From Ketobacter alkanivorans (GTDB lineage Bacteria > Pseudomonadota > Gammaproteobacteria > Pseudomonadales > Ketobacteraceae): a stretch of 64,000 bases of DNA. The notes beneath the pieces are model-generated. The model saw nothing but the letters and a program-made list of their open reading frames with translations, did no database searches and was not told the origin of the DNA. The position numbers and the translations under genes are program-made. The DNA lies in NCBI RefSeq assembly GCF_002863865.1, contig NZ_CP022684.1, positions 3,725,990 to 3,789,989 of the forward strand, written 5' to 3'. How positions within the stretch are numbered: the stretch's first letter is position 1; each line of letters starts with the position of its first letter. This document shows, one piece after another, positions 26,672 to 35,552 of this stretch.

Positions 26672-29206
26672 TTACACTGCGACAGTTTCAATGCGCTTCT
26701 CTTCATCGCGAGCAGGGCGAATTTGGCCGCGCTCTTTGACAAATACAACGTTGCTGTCTTTTTCATCCGAGTTGACGAAGTGGCGGAAACGCTTCATCTT
26801 CTGTGGATCTTCGATAGTGGCTTTCCACTCGCACTGATAGGTTTCAACCAAGTGCTGCATTTGCGCTTCCAGTTCTGCGCCTATGCCCAGGGAATCGTTG
26901 ATCACCACATCTTGCAGATACTTTAAGCCGCCTTCCAGGTTGTCCATCCATACGGATGTGCGTTGCAGGCGTTCAGCGGTTTTGATGTAGAACATCAAGA
27001 AGCGATCGATGTACTTCACCAGGGTTGCATCGTCCAGATCCGAGGCAAACAGATCCGCATGGCGAGGCTTCATGCCGCCGTTGCCGCACAGATACAGGTT
27101 CCAGCCTTTCTCTGTTGCGATAACACCGATGTCCTTACTCTGTGCTTCGGCGCATTCGCGGGTGCAGCCTGACACCGCCAGCTTGAATTTATGCGGTGCA
27201 CGAACGCCGCGATAGCGCTGCTCAACCTGAATGGCCATGCCTACGCTGTCCTGCACGCCATAGCGGCACCAGGTGGAGCCAACACAACTTTTGACGGTAC
27301 GCATTGCTTTGCCGTAGGCGTGGCCACTTTCGAAGCCCGCGTCGATCAGTTCTTTCCAGATCAGCGGCAGTTCGTGGGCCTGCGCACCAAACAGGTCAAT
27401 ACGTTGCCCGCCGGTGATTTTGGTGTACAAACCATATTTCTTGCCTACTTCACCAATGGCGATCAGGCCTTCCGGTGTGATCTCACCACCGGGCACTCGT
27501 GGTACGACAGAATAGGTGCCGTCTTTCTGCATGTTGGCCATGAAGTAATCGTTGGTATCCTGCAGCCCGGCCAAGGCCGGTTCGATAACATGGTCATTCC
27601 AGCAGGAGGCGAGAATCGAGGCGGTGGTGGGCTTGCAGATGTCGCAGCCTTTGCCTGTGCCATGCTTGGCGATGAGTTCTTCGAAGGAGCGAATGCCTTC
27701 CACGCGCACTAAGTGATACATTTCCTGGCGTGAATATGGAAAGTGTTCGCATAAATCCTTTTTCACCTCAATGCCCAGTTTTTCCAGCTCGGCATTCATG
27801 ACCTGACCCACCAGAGCAGTACATCCACCACAACTGGTGGCGGCTTTAGTGGCGGATTTCAGTTCGCCCAAATCGGTGATGCCGTTCTGTACGGCGCAGC
27901 AGATGTCGCCTTTGCTCACGTTGTTGCAGGAGCAGATTTGTGCGCTGTCAGGCAGTTTATCCACGCCCATGGCGGGAGCAGCAGCTCCGTCGCGTTGAGG
28001 CAGAATCAGGGAATCAGGGAACTCCGGCAGTTCAATGTTATTCAACATCATCTGCAACAGGGTGCCATAGTTTTCGGCTTCACCAACCAACACAGCACCC
28101 AGTAGGTATTTGCCGTCTTCACTGGTTACTATTTTTTTGTAGACTTTGTTGTGTTCGTCGGTGAAAGAATAGCTTTGAGCACCTTTGGTCATGCCGTGAG
28201 CGTCACCGATGCTGGCTACGTCTACGCCCATGAGCTTCAGCTTGGTGCTCATGTCGGCACCGACGAATTCAGAATTAAAGTCACCAGAAATCGCGTCAGC
28301 GGCCACTTGGGACATTTGATAGCCCGGCGCTACCAGGCCAAAGATGCGGTTGTTCCATAAAGCACACTCGCCAATGGCGAAGATGTCTTCGTCTGAGGTT
28401 TGGCAGAAATTATTGACCGATATACCGCCACGCTCACCCATGGCCAGCTCTGCTTGTCGTGCCAGTTCGTCTTGTGGACGGATACCGGCAGAAAACAGAA
28501 TCAGATCTGTATCCAGATGGCTGCCATCAGCAAAGTTCATGCGCAGGGTGGTTTCGTCACCGTCGACGATTTCCTGGGTGTTCTTGCCGGTGTGTACTTG
28601 CACGCCGAGCTCTTCAATCATGCTGCGCAGCATGCTGCCGCCGCCTTCATCAATCTGCACCGCCATCAAGCGGGGCGCAAATTCAACCACGTGGGTTTCC
28701 AATCCGAGATCTTTCAACGCTTTGGCTGCTTCCAGACCGAGCAGACCGCCCCCGACGACCACACCAACGCGACTTTTGGCTGCGGTGGCTTGTATGGCTT
28801 CCAGGTCTTCAATGGTTCGATAAACCAAACATTCGGGGCGATCTTTGCCTGGAATAGGTGGAACAAACGGATAGGATCCCGTGGCTAGCACGAGCTTGTC
28901 ATAAGAGATGATGTCGCCTTTGGCTGACTTCACTTCTTTGTTCTTGCGGTCAATGGCAACGGCTTTGTCACCCAGACGAATATCGATCTGGTTGTCACCG
29001 AAGAAGCCGTCTTCTACCAGGGACAGGTCTTCTGCAGTCTTGCCAGAGAAGTATTCTGAAAGATGTACGCGATCGTACGCCGCGCGAGGCTCTTCACAGA
29101 ATGTAGTGATATGGAAATCGGCTGCTTGCTCTTTAGCTGCAAACTGCTCCAGAAATTTTTGGCCTACCATGCCGTTACCGATAACGACTAATTTTTGCTT
29201 GCTCAC
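26672..29206 (-). CDS. nirB: Nitrite reductase large subunit
   Basis: NAD(P)H-dependent assimilatory nitrite reductase, 844 residues, which reduces nitrite to ammonium with six electrons. In order: FAD/NAD(P) oxidoreductase (VIGNGMVGQKFLE, VVVGGGLLGLEAAKAL), a BFD-like [2Fe-2S] domain (ICSCNNVSKGDICC, TSCGGC), a nitrite/sulfite reductase ferredoxin-like half domain, and the sirohaem-[4Fe-4S] domain with SGCTRECAEAQSKD and CGNGG. Preceded by a sigma-54-type promoter and dyads resembling NtrC sites, so nitrogen control is likely. Confidence 0.96.
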   Translation of the reverse strand: MSKQKLVVIGNGMVGQKFLEQFAAKEQAADFHITTFCEEPRAAYDRVHLSEYFSGKTAEDLSLVEDGFFGDNQIDIRLGDKAVAIDRKNKEVKSAKGDIISYDKLVLATGSYPFVPPIPGKDRPECLVYRTIEDLEAIQATAAKSRVGVVVGGGLLGLEAAKALKDLGLETHVVEFAPRLMAVQIDEGGGSMLRSMIEELGVQVHTGKNTQEIVDGDETTLRMNFADGSHLDTDLILFSAGIRPQDELARQAELAMGERGGISVNNFCQTSDEDIFAIGECALWNNRIFGLVAPGYQMSQVAADAISGDFNSEFVGADMSTKLKLMGVDVASIGDAHGMTKGAQSYSFTDEHNKVYKKIVTSEDGKYLLGAVLVGEAENYGTLLQMMLNNIELPEFPDSLILPQRDGAAAPAMGVDKLPDSAQICSCNNVSKGDICCAVQNGITDLGELKSATKAATSCGGCTALVGQVMNAELEKLGIEVKKDLCEHFPYSRQEMYHLVRVEGIRSFEELIAKHGTGKGCDICKPTTASILASCWNDHVIEPALAGLQDTNDYFMANMQKDGTYSVVPRVPGGEITPEGLIAIGEVGKKYGLYTKITGGQRIDLFGAQAHELPLIWKELIDAGFESGHAYGKAMRTVKSCVGSTWCRYGVQDSVGMAIQVEQRYRGVRAPHKFKLAVSGCTRECAEAQSKDIGVIATEKGWNLYLCGNGGMKPRHADLFASDLDDATLVKYIDRFLMFYIKTAERLQRTSVWMDNLEGGLKYLQDVVINDSLGIGAELEAQMQHLVETYQCEWKATIEDPQKMKRFRHFVNSDEKDSNVVFVKERGQIRPARDEEKRIETVAV

Positions 29207-29292
29207 GATTGGACTCCACTCTATCTAACAACTCACCGTCGGGGCGATACTCCCGACCTGGCCCGATAGTAATTACTCTCGAATCCTATAAA

Positions 29293-29307
29293 GCAGCTAG
29301 TGTGCCA
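29293..29307 (-). promoter_or_regulatory. Sigma-54-type promoter of nirBD
   Basis: On the minus strand T-TGGCAC-ACTAG-CTGC: the -24 element is perfect, the GG-GC spacing is right, and the -12 element has one change (CTGC for TTGC). The start of transcription would lie about 75 bases upstream of nirB. Confidence 0.65.
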
Positions 29308-29399
29308 AAGTGATAAATTTATCGATTAATAGTGAAATTGAGGTGTGCAGAGGGCAAAAACAGCTCCAATTGGCAAAAATGCATTATCGTGGTTCGGTG

Positions 29400-29417
29400 T
29401 GCACCATGCATGGCACA
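29400..29417. promoter_or_regulatory. NtrC-like dyad 1
   Basis: TGCACC-ATGCAT-GGCACA, with a perfect ten-base core CCATGCATGG. The first half matches the NtrC half-site TGCACC exactly; the second half is imperfect. It lies about 120 bases upstream of the proposed nirB start site, a normal place for an NtrC enhancer. Confidence 0.45.
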
Positions 29418-29456
29418 ATAACGGTGCTTAATGGGTTGTTGGTGCTTTGATAAAAA

Positions 29457-29473
29457 GCGCACATATGATGCGC
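29457..29473. promoter_or_regulatory. NtrC-like dyad 2
   Basis: GCGCA-N7-TGCGC, a perfect 17-base dyad about 55 bases beyond dyad 1, near five helical turns. Paired enhancer sites on one face of the helix are typical of NtrC control. Confidence 0.4.
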
Positions 29474-29660
29474 ACGGTTGGCGTGAGTGGGTTAATGTGG
29501 TGCGAAAATTTCAGCTCATAAATAGAGTGGATAAACGTGGGGAAGGGGAGGTTCAAAAATGAAGTTAGGTTGGCTGACGGATTCTCTATTATGCCTGTTA
29601 TCGGTTCGCGTTTGAGGCCGGAGCGCCCCTATAGCGCCCCTGCATAGTTGCGGTGCATCG

Positions 29661-32327
29661 TCAGGGGCTGTTAGCGGCAATCAGTGTTTTGATTTCCGAA
29701 ACGCAGGAGCCGCAGTTGGTGCCGGCTTTTAGGTGTTTACCCACTTCACTGGCGTCAGTCAGTTTGTGCTGCCGGATGGCTTTCAGAATGGTGTTTTCCC
29801 CTACGCCAAAGCACGCGCAGATGGTGCGACCACAATCCTCAACACCGGCTGGGCTTTTGCCCGACAGCAGTGCTTTCCGCTCCAGCGTGCCTAGGGTGCT
29901 GCTGGTGAACAGGCTGGCGAGCCAGTTACGATCTGCGCTGCTGACGGAGCGGCTTGAACCGGGGCCAATGTAGAGGCAAGTTTTCAGGCCTGCCTCATCC
30001 AGCCAGGCGCAACGCAGGCTTTGCTGTTGTGCGTCATGGTATCGAATAGTGGGTTCTTGCTGCGCATGGGCAAGGGTGGCCATCATTTCTTGTGTGGTGT
30101 CCAGGGGGTTGTCGCCCGCCAGTTCATAACGATAAAACGCCTGCCCTTTTATCTTTGCGGCGTATTGGCAATCAGGCAGGGGCAGGTTCTCCCTGGAGAG
30201 CATGACTGCACTCCATTGGGGGTGCCAGGGTTCGATTCGGCAGGGGGTGTGTTTGGATTCAGGTTGGCCGGATATGGGGTCAACCGCGGGGTTGACCAGC
30301 TCACCGATGCGGGCTCCACGGGCCCACTGGTTATTCCAATGCATGGGTACGAATAATTCGCCGCAACGCACGCTGTCGGTGACGTTTATTTTAAGAATGG
30401 CTGTGCCCCAGGGTGACTGGATGCGGGCCAGCTGGCCGTTGATTAATAAAAGCCGAGCGGCATCGTTGGGGTGAACTTCGACGAACGGCTCCGGTTTATG
30501 GGCGTTCAGTGGGGGAGCCAGTGCGGTGCGGGTCATGGTGTGCCATTGATCCCGAATTCGGCCACTGTTCAGTGCCATGGGCCATTCAGGGGTAACCGGA
30601 TGGCTCACGCCCTGGCAGCGTACGGCGGTAAAACGTGCTTTGCCGTTATCGGTGCTGAATCTGCCATCCCCGTATAGGCGAGGCGTACCTTGACCCGCGC
30701 GGATAGGCCATTGTTGAGGTTGCAGGTCGTCATAGGCCTGATCTGTCAGGTCGGCTAGCTCCCCTAAATCAAACAAGCGCGGGCTGTTACGATTCTGGTG
30801 GCTCAGTTTTGCATGTTCTCGAAATACATCGGCGGCGCGCTTATAGGGGAAGTGCTCGCCAAAGCCCATGGCGTGAGCCACATCGGTAAGGATGCGCCAG
30901 TCCTGGCGTGCTTCACCGGCCGGGTCCACGCTGCCACGTTGGCGTGACAGGCGGCGCTCGGAGTTGGTGACGGTGCCGTCTTTCTCTCCCCAGCCGGTGG
31001 CAGGTAGCAGTACATGTGCATGTTGGGTGGTGTCGGTGCTGGCGATGCAGTCCGATACCACAACCAATTCTGCCCGTTGCAGGGCTCGTACTACCAAGCT
31101 GGCGTTGGGCAGGCTGACGGCAGGGTTGGTGCCTATTATCCACAGGGCTTTAACGGTTCCGGCTTCGATGGCATTGAACAGATCGACGGCTTTAAGCCCA
31201 GGCTGGCGGGCGAGGTTAGGCGATTTCCAAAACTCACGCAGTTGATCAATGTGCTGATCATTGAACTCCATGTGGGCGGCCAGCTGGTTGGCGAGCCCCC
31301 CCACTTCTCGCCCTCCCATGGCGTTAGGTTGTCCGGTGAGTGAGAAGGGGGAGGCGCCGGGCTTGCCCACCCGCCCAGTGGCCAGGTGGCAATTAATGAT
31401 GGCATTGCCTTTGTCGGTGCCCTGGGAAGATTGGTTAATGCCTTGGGAGAAGCAGGTTACGGTGCGGTCGGTTTCTGCAAACCATTGATAGAAGCGGTTG
31501 ATATCTGCTGTGGGCAGGTCGCACCGTTGCGCGATCTGGTTCAGGCTGGCTCCATCGTTGCGGGCGCTGTTAATGGCAGCATCGAAGTTGTCGCAGTGTT
31601 GTTCTATATAGTGGCTATCGGTTTTCCCTTGTTCATGCAAGAAGCTCAGCAGGCCGTTGAACAGGGCAACGTCGGTGCCGGGTTTGATTGGCAGGTGTAA
31701 ATCGGCGATCTCGCAGGTGGCGGTGCGGCGTGGATCAATCACCACCACCTTCATGTGGGGCCGCTGCTGTTTAGCGGCTTTAATGCGCTGGAACAGGATG
31801 GGATGGCACCAGGCTGTGTTAGAGCCAGTCAGAATAATGAGGTCTGCCAGTTCCAAGTCTTCATAGCAGGCGGGAACGCAGTCTTCCCCGAAGGCGCGCT
31901 TGTAGGCGGATACTGCCGAGGACATGCACAGGCGTGAATTGGTGTCGATATTGGCGCTGCCGATAAAGCCTTTCATCAACTTGTTGGCAACGTAGTAATC
32001 CTCTGTCAGAAGTTGCCCTGATACATAGAAGGCAACGGAATCGGGGCCGTGTTCTTTGATGATGCGCTTAAATTCGCTGGCAACGTAGTCGGTGGCTTGG
32101 GGCCAGCTGGCCCGCAGACCATTGATCATGGGGTGCAGCAGGCGGCCTTCCTGGGTTAGGGTGCGGGCAAGGTTAGTGCCTTTGGAGCACAGTTTGCCAA
32201 AGTTGGCAGGGTGCAGGTTGTCGCCTTTTACGCTGTGGCTACCGTTGGTATCGGTATGTATTTCAATGCCGCAGCCTACTCCACAATAAGCACAGGTACT
32301 TCTGTTCATCATCGGGTTGTTTGCCAT
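29661..32327 (-). CDS. nasA: Assimilatory nitrate reductase catalytic subunit
   Basis: Cytoplasmic molybdenum enzyme of 888 residues that reduces nitrate to nitrite. The N terminus holds the [4Fe-4S] site (CAYCGVGC, then GKLCSKG), followed by the molybdopterin oxidoreductase domains (GSNTAWCHPI, VVIDPRRT, CFSQGINQSSQGTDKGN, and a C-terminal dinucleotide-binding part near QWHTMTRT). An added C-terminal BFD-like [2Fe-2S] domain (ICACFGVGE, GTNCGSC) suits electron input from the flavoprotein encoded just upstream. The ATG is 10 bases after that gene's end, so they share the sigma-54 promoter at 33650. Confidence 0.95.
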   Translation of the reverse strand: MANNPMMNRSTCAYCGVGCGIEIHTDTNGSHSVKGDNLHPANFGKLCSKGTNLARTLTQEGRLLHPMINGLRASWPQATDYVASEFKRIIKEHGPDSVAFYVSGQLLTEDYYVANKLMKGFIGSANIDTNSRLCMSSAVSAYKRAFGEDCVPACYEDLELADLIILTGSNTAWCHPILFQRIKAAKQQRPHMKVVVIDPRRTATCEIADLHLPIKPGTDVALFNGLLSFLHEQGKTDSHYIEQHCDNFDAAINSARNDGASLNQIAQRCDLPTADINRFYQWFAETDRTVTCFSQGINQSSQGTDKGNAIINCHLATGRVGKPGASPFSLTGQPNAMGGREVGGLANQLAAHMEFNDQHIDQLREFWKSPNLARQPGLKAVDLFNAIEAGTVKALWIIGTNPAVSLPNASLVVRALQRAELVVVSDCIASTDTTQHAHVLLPATGWGEKDGTVTNSERRLSRQRGSVDPAGEARQDWRILTDVAHAMGFGEHFPYKRAADVFREHAKLSHQNRNSPRLFDLGELADLTDQAYDDLQPQQWPIRAGQGTPRLYGDGRFSTDNGKARFTAVRCQGVSHPVTPEWPMALNSGRIRDQWHTMTRTALAPPLNAHKPEPFVEVHPNDAARLLLINGQLARIQSPWGTAILKINVTDSVRCGELFVPMHWNNQWARGARIGELVNPAVDPISGQPESKHTPCRIEPWHPQWSAVMLSRENLPLPDCQYAAKIKGQAFYRYELAGDNPLDTTQEMMATLAHAQQEPTIRYHDAQQQSLRCAWLDEAGLKTCLYIGPGSSRSVSSADRNWLASLFTSSTLGTLERKALLSGKSPAGVEDCGRTICACFGVGENTILKAIRQHKLTDASEVGKHLKAGTNCGSCVSEIKTLIAANSP

Positions 32328-32337
32328 GTTTGAGTGG

Positions 32338-33606
32338 TCAAGCGGCTGCGGGCAGGTTCTCGGCCTGCGTCGGCCACTGACAGAAATCCTTGCCGAAAAT
32401 AAGTTGATCGCGAATGGGGTTGATGTTCGTTTGCTGTTGTATCAAATCAAAGAACCAACCGCCATCCTGAGTATCGCCATAAAGAACCGCCCCTACCAGC
32501 TTGTTGTCTTTTATTACCAGTTTTTTGTAGTGATCCAGCTCGGTGTCAAAATACGTTATGACCTGATTATCGTCGGTTTCTTTGAATTGACCGGCAGAAA
32601 ACGCGTGAATTCCGGTTATTTTTAACTGCGTGGCCTGCGCTTTGGGTATGTAGCGGGCGATGCCCATTTCCGCCAGATGGTTTGCGCATACCCGTGCCTG
32701 TTCGAAGGTGGGTGCAACCAAGCCGAATAGTTGCCCCCGATGCTGTACGCACTCACCTATAGCGTAAATGGCGGGGTCAAAGGTTTGCATTACATCGTTG
32801 ACCAGTATGCCTTTTTCGCAATGTAGGCCACAGCTTTTTGCCAGACCGATGTTGGGTGTGACGCCGGTGGCCATTACGACCATATCGACTTGCAGGCTGG
32901 AGCCGTCTTTGAACCGTAAGCCGGTTACTTCGCCCAGTTCATTACCTTGAATGGAGTCGGTGGCGGTGTTCATCAAAAAATGGATTCCGCTTGCACGCAA
33001 GGATTTCTGTAGCAGGCGGGCGGAAGTCGCGTCCAGTTGTCGATTCAGCAGGGTGTCTGCGGTGTGAACAACGGTTACGTCCATACCTTGTTTACGTAGA
33101 CCGTTGGCAGCCTCCAGGCCGAGTAAACCACCGCCGATGACCGCTGCCCGTTGTTTCTGTTGGGTAAGTTCCAGCATGGCGTTGACATCTTTAATGTCCC
33201 GAAAGGTCAGCACATTTTTAAGGTCGTGGCCTGGCACAGGGATGCGAAATGGCACTGAGCCGGTAGCCAGCACCAGACGGTCATAGGGGATTTGTTTGCC
33301 GCTTGCAGTAGAGACGATCCGTTGTTTGCGGTTAATGGCGGTGGCTTGCTCTCCTTTATAGAAGGTGATGCCATGATGCCGGTACCAGTCTTCATCGTTG
33401 AGCATGATGTTTTCAATGGTCTTTTCGCCTGCCAGTACAGGGGACAGCATAATGCGGTTGTAGTTACCAATGTGCTCTTCGCCGATGACGCTGATGTCAT
33501 ACTTGTCGGCATTCAGTTTGAGCAGTTCCTCAATGGTGCGGGTGCCAGCCATGCCGTTACCCACAAACACCAGCTTTGGCTTGCTGCATTCAGTAATCGC
33601 TTTCAT
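32338..33606 (-). CDS. Flavoprotein electron donor for nitrate reductase (NasB/NirB-N-like)
   Basis: FAD- and NAD(P)H-binding oxidoreductase of 422 residues, similar to the first domain of NirB. FAD loop VFVGNGMAGTRTIEELL, NAD loop AAVIGGGLLGLEAANGL and the flavin-binding YAIGEC are all present. It has none of the iron-sulfur or sirohaem parts of NirB, so it is not a nitrite reductase; passing electrons from NAD(P)H to the extra [2Fe-2S] domain of NasA is the likely role. First gene of the operon with nasA, behind a perfect sigma-54-type promoter. Confidence 0.85.
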   Translation of the reverse strand: MKAITECSKPKLVFVGNGMAGTRTIEELLKLNADKYDISVIGEEHIGNYNRIMLSPVLAGEKTIENIMLNDEDWYRHHGITFYKGEQATAINRKQRIVSTASGKQIPYDRLVLATGSVPFRIPVPGHDLKNVLTFRDIKDVNAMLELTQQKQRAAVIGGGLLGLEAANGLRKQGMDVTVVHTADTLLNRQLDATSARLLQKSLRASGIHFLMNTATDSIQGNELGEVTGLRFKDGSSLQVDMVVMATGVTPNIGLAKSCGLHCEKGILVNDVMQTFDPAIYAIGECVQHRGQLFGLVAPTFEQARVCANHLAEMGIARYIPKAQATQLKITGIHAFSAGQFKETDDNQVITYFDTELDHYKKLVIKDNKLVGAVLYGDTQDGGWFFDLIQQQTNINPIRDQLIFGKDFCQWPTQAENLPAAA

Positions 33607-33649
33607 AGGCCAGGCCTCACAACAGTACGATTGAATTAACAGGATATGA

Positions 33650-33664
33650 GCAAGCCTTGTGCCA
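33650..33664 (-). promoter_or_regulatory. Sigma-54 promoter of the nasA operon
   Basis: On the minus strand TGGCAC-AAGGC-TTGC followed by T: a perfect -24/-12 match with the invariant GG and GC ten bases apart. The start of transcription would be about 32 bases upstream of the flavoprotein ATG. Confidence 0.85.
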
Positions 33665-33835
33665 GCAGGGGAAGGGCCCCGTTGAGCCGGGGTCTATTTC
33701 CTGAAATGCACTCATATGGTGTTTGCAGGCATCAATAGTGTCTGTTGCTGGTGCGTTGTGATGATTTTGCAATTTTTATTAGGCGGCAATATGGTGCGAT
33801 TTTGGTTGTTGGTCGCACTTATAGTGAACGTTTTT

Positions 33836-33850
33836 AGGTTGCTGGCTTGC
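33836..33850 (+). promoter_or_regulatory. Weak sigma-54-like element before the nitrate transporter
   Basis: AGGTTG-CTGGC-TTGC then T: GG and GC are correctly spaced and the -12 element is perfect, but the rest of the -24 element is poor. It is correctly oriented about 100 bases upstream of the transporter gene. A half-dyad TGCAC...GGTGT lies further upstream (33707-33724). Confidence 0.3.
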
Positions 33851-33953
33851 TCTAAGCGCCCAAATAGATGCGGTTTAGCCTTAATTTGTGCACTTTTCCA
33901 GTGATGGCATGGCGGTTGCTTCGTGCTGCTCGTCAATTTATCAGGAGTGGATG

Positions 33954-35429
33954 ATGAGTAACGGAAAATTGAATGTGCTGGACTTTAGAGATCCCAGCAT
34001 TCGTACGTTGCACCTTACATGGGTGGCGTTCTTTATTTCCTTTGTTGTGTGGTTTAGCCATGCGCCTTTGCTGGCAGCCATCAAAGAAACCTTTGATCTG
34101 ACCCAGCAGCAGGTTAAGGCATTAATGATTTTGAACGTGGCATTGACCATTCCTGCGCGGATCGTTGTGGGCATTTTGGTGGATAAGTTTGGCCCCCGTC
34201 ATGTGTACAGTGGTTTGTTGATTGCGTCGTCATTCATCTGCTTTTTGTTTGCTTCTTCTACCAGCTACGAAATGCTGGCGCTGAGCCGGTTTCTATTGGG
34301 CTTTGTTGGTGCCGGTTTTGTCATTGGTATCCGCCTGGTAAGCGAATGGTTCCCGGCTAAGCAAGTGGGCCTGGCAGAGGGCGTGTACGGTGGTTGGGGT
34401 AACTTCGGCTCTGCCGCTGCAGCGATGACCCTGCCAACGTTAGCATTGTTATACGGTGGGCCTGAAGGTTGGCGCTATGCGGTTGCGTCTACCGGTGCAA
34501 TTGCATTGGTGTACGGTGTATTTTTCTATTTCCGTGCGCGCAATACTCCGAAGGGCTCTACTTATTTCAAACCCAAGAAGTCAGGCGGTTTGGAAGTGTC
34601 TTCTAAAAAGGACTTCTATTTCTATCTGCTCATGAACGTACCTATGTATGTGGCGTTGGCGGTACTGACCTGGAAGTTGGGGCCAGATAATTTGAAACTG
34701 CTCAATGGCGGCACTTCAATTGCGTTGTGGGTTGGCTTGGTTGCACTGTTTATATTCCAGGTAACACAAATCTATAAAGTGAACAGCCATCTGTTTACCG
34801 ATCCACAGCCTCAGGATCAGGCTCAGGGCTATAAGTTCAAGCAAGTTGCTGTATTGGATTGGGCCTACTTCGTTACCTTCGGCTCAGAGCTGGCGGTGGT
34901 ATCTATGCTGCCCCTGTTCTTTATGGATACGTTTGGATTGGATGCAGTGAAAGCGGGTTTGTTGGCATCAGGCTTTGCCTTTATGAACCTGGTAGCACGC
35001 CCTGGTGGTGGTTGGATCAGTGACAAATTCGGTCGCAAGAAAACCATGAGCATTTTGATTGCAGGGTTGGCCGTGGGCTATCTGGTTTTAAGTCAGATCG
35101 ATGGCGGTTGGTGGATATGGGTGGCGGTAGCGGCCACCATGTGTTGCTCCTTCTTTGTGCAAGCCGGTGAAGGTGCAGTGTTTGCCATGGTGCCTTTGGT
35201 GCAGCGTCGCATGACTGGGCAGATAGCCGGTATGGCCGGTGCTTACGGTAACGTGGGAGCGGTAACCTTTTTGACGGTACTTTCGTTTGTAGATGCCTCT
35301 ACGTTCTTTATGGTGATTGCAGGTTGTGCTGCGTTGGTGTTCATTCTGGTGCAGTTTGTGGAAGAACCGGAAGGGCACATGACCGAAGTATTGCCCGATG
35401 GTACTGTGCAGCTGATTGAAGTAAGCTGA
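33954..35429 (+). CDS. Nitrate/nitrite transporter, NarK/NasA family
   Basis: Major-facilitator transporter of 491 residues with about 12 membrane helices. The two nitrate signatures of the NNP family are recognisable as glycine-rich stretches in helix 5 ([15 protein letters not shown]) and helix 11 ([13 protein letters not shown]), and [15 protein letters not shown] is the loop 2-3 motif. It imports nitrate for NasA. The second of two adjacent ATGs was chosen because AGGAG lies seven bases from it. A GC-rich terminator follows. Confidence 0.93.
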   Translation: MSNGKLNVLDFRDPSIRTLHLTWVAFFISFVVWFSHAPLLAAIKETFDLTQQQVKALMILNVALTIPARIVVGILVDKFGPRHVYSGLLIASSFICFLFASSTSYEMLALSRFLLGFVGAGFVIGIRLVSEWFPAKQVGLAEGVYGGWGNFGSAAAAMTLPTLALLYGGPEGWRYAVASTGAIALVYGVFFYFRARNTPKGSTYFKPKKSGGLEVSSKKDFYFYLLMNVPMYVALAVLTWKLGPDNLKLLNGGTSIALWVGLVALFIFQVTQIYKVNSHLFTDPQPQDQAQGYKFKQVAVLDWAYFVTFGSELAVVSMLPLFFMDTFGLDAVKAGLLASGFAFMNLVARPGGGWISDKFGRKKTMSILIAGLAVGYLVLSQIDGGWWIWVAVAATMCCSFFVQAGEGAVFAMVPLVQRRMTGQIAGMAGAYGNVGAVTFLTVLSFVDASTFFMVIAGCAALVFILVQFVEEPEGHMTEVLPDGTVQLIEVS

Positions 35430-35459
35430 TTCGGTAACAGGTTGTACTGAGTTGATTGT

Positions 35460-35486
35460 GCGGGCCGCCTGATAGCGGCCCGCTTT
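35460..35486 (+). terminator. GC-rich hairpin after the nitrate transporter gene
   Basis: GCGGGCCGC, six-base loop, GCGGCCCGC, then TTT. A strong nine-base-pair stem with a short T run; it may only partly stop transcription before the phosphatase-kinase gene 66 bases on. Confidence 0.75.
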
Positions 35487-35552
35487 GTATTGGGATTTAC
35501 GTTGTGACGACTACGTCGACGAACTGAACGCTTTCGTGAGTAAACCACCACC

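Larger units (their letters stand above)
29207..29660. other. Regulatory region upstream of nirB
   Basis: 454 bases holding the nirB control region (sigma-54-type promoter near 29293, dyads near 29400 and 29457, listed separately). Toward the nasA end is an 18-codon reading frame on the plus strand with a strong ribosome binding site, discussed under findings, and a repeat of GCGCCCCT. Confidence 0.6.

Noticed and set aside
33790..33820. Sigma-54 promoter at the TTGGTTG...CGCA sequence before the nitrate transporter
   Set aside because: The GG to GC spacing is one base short.
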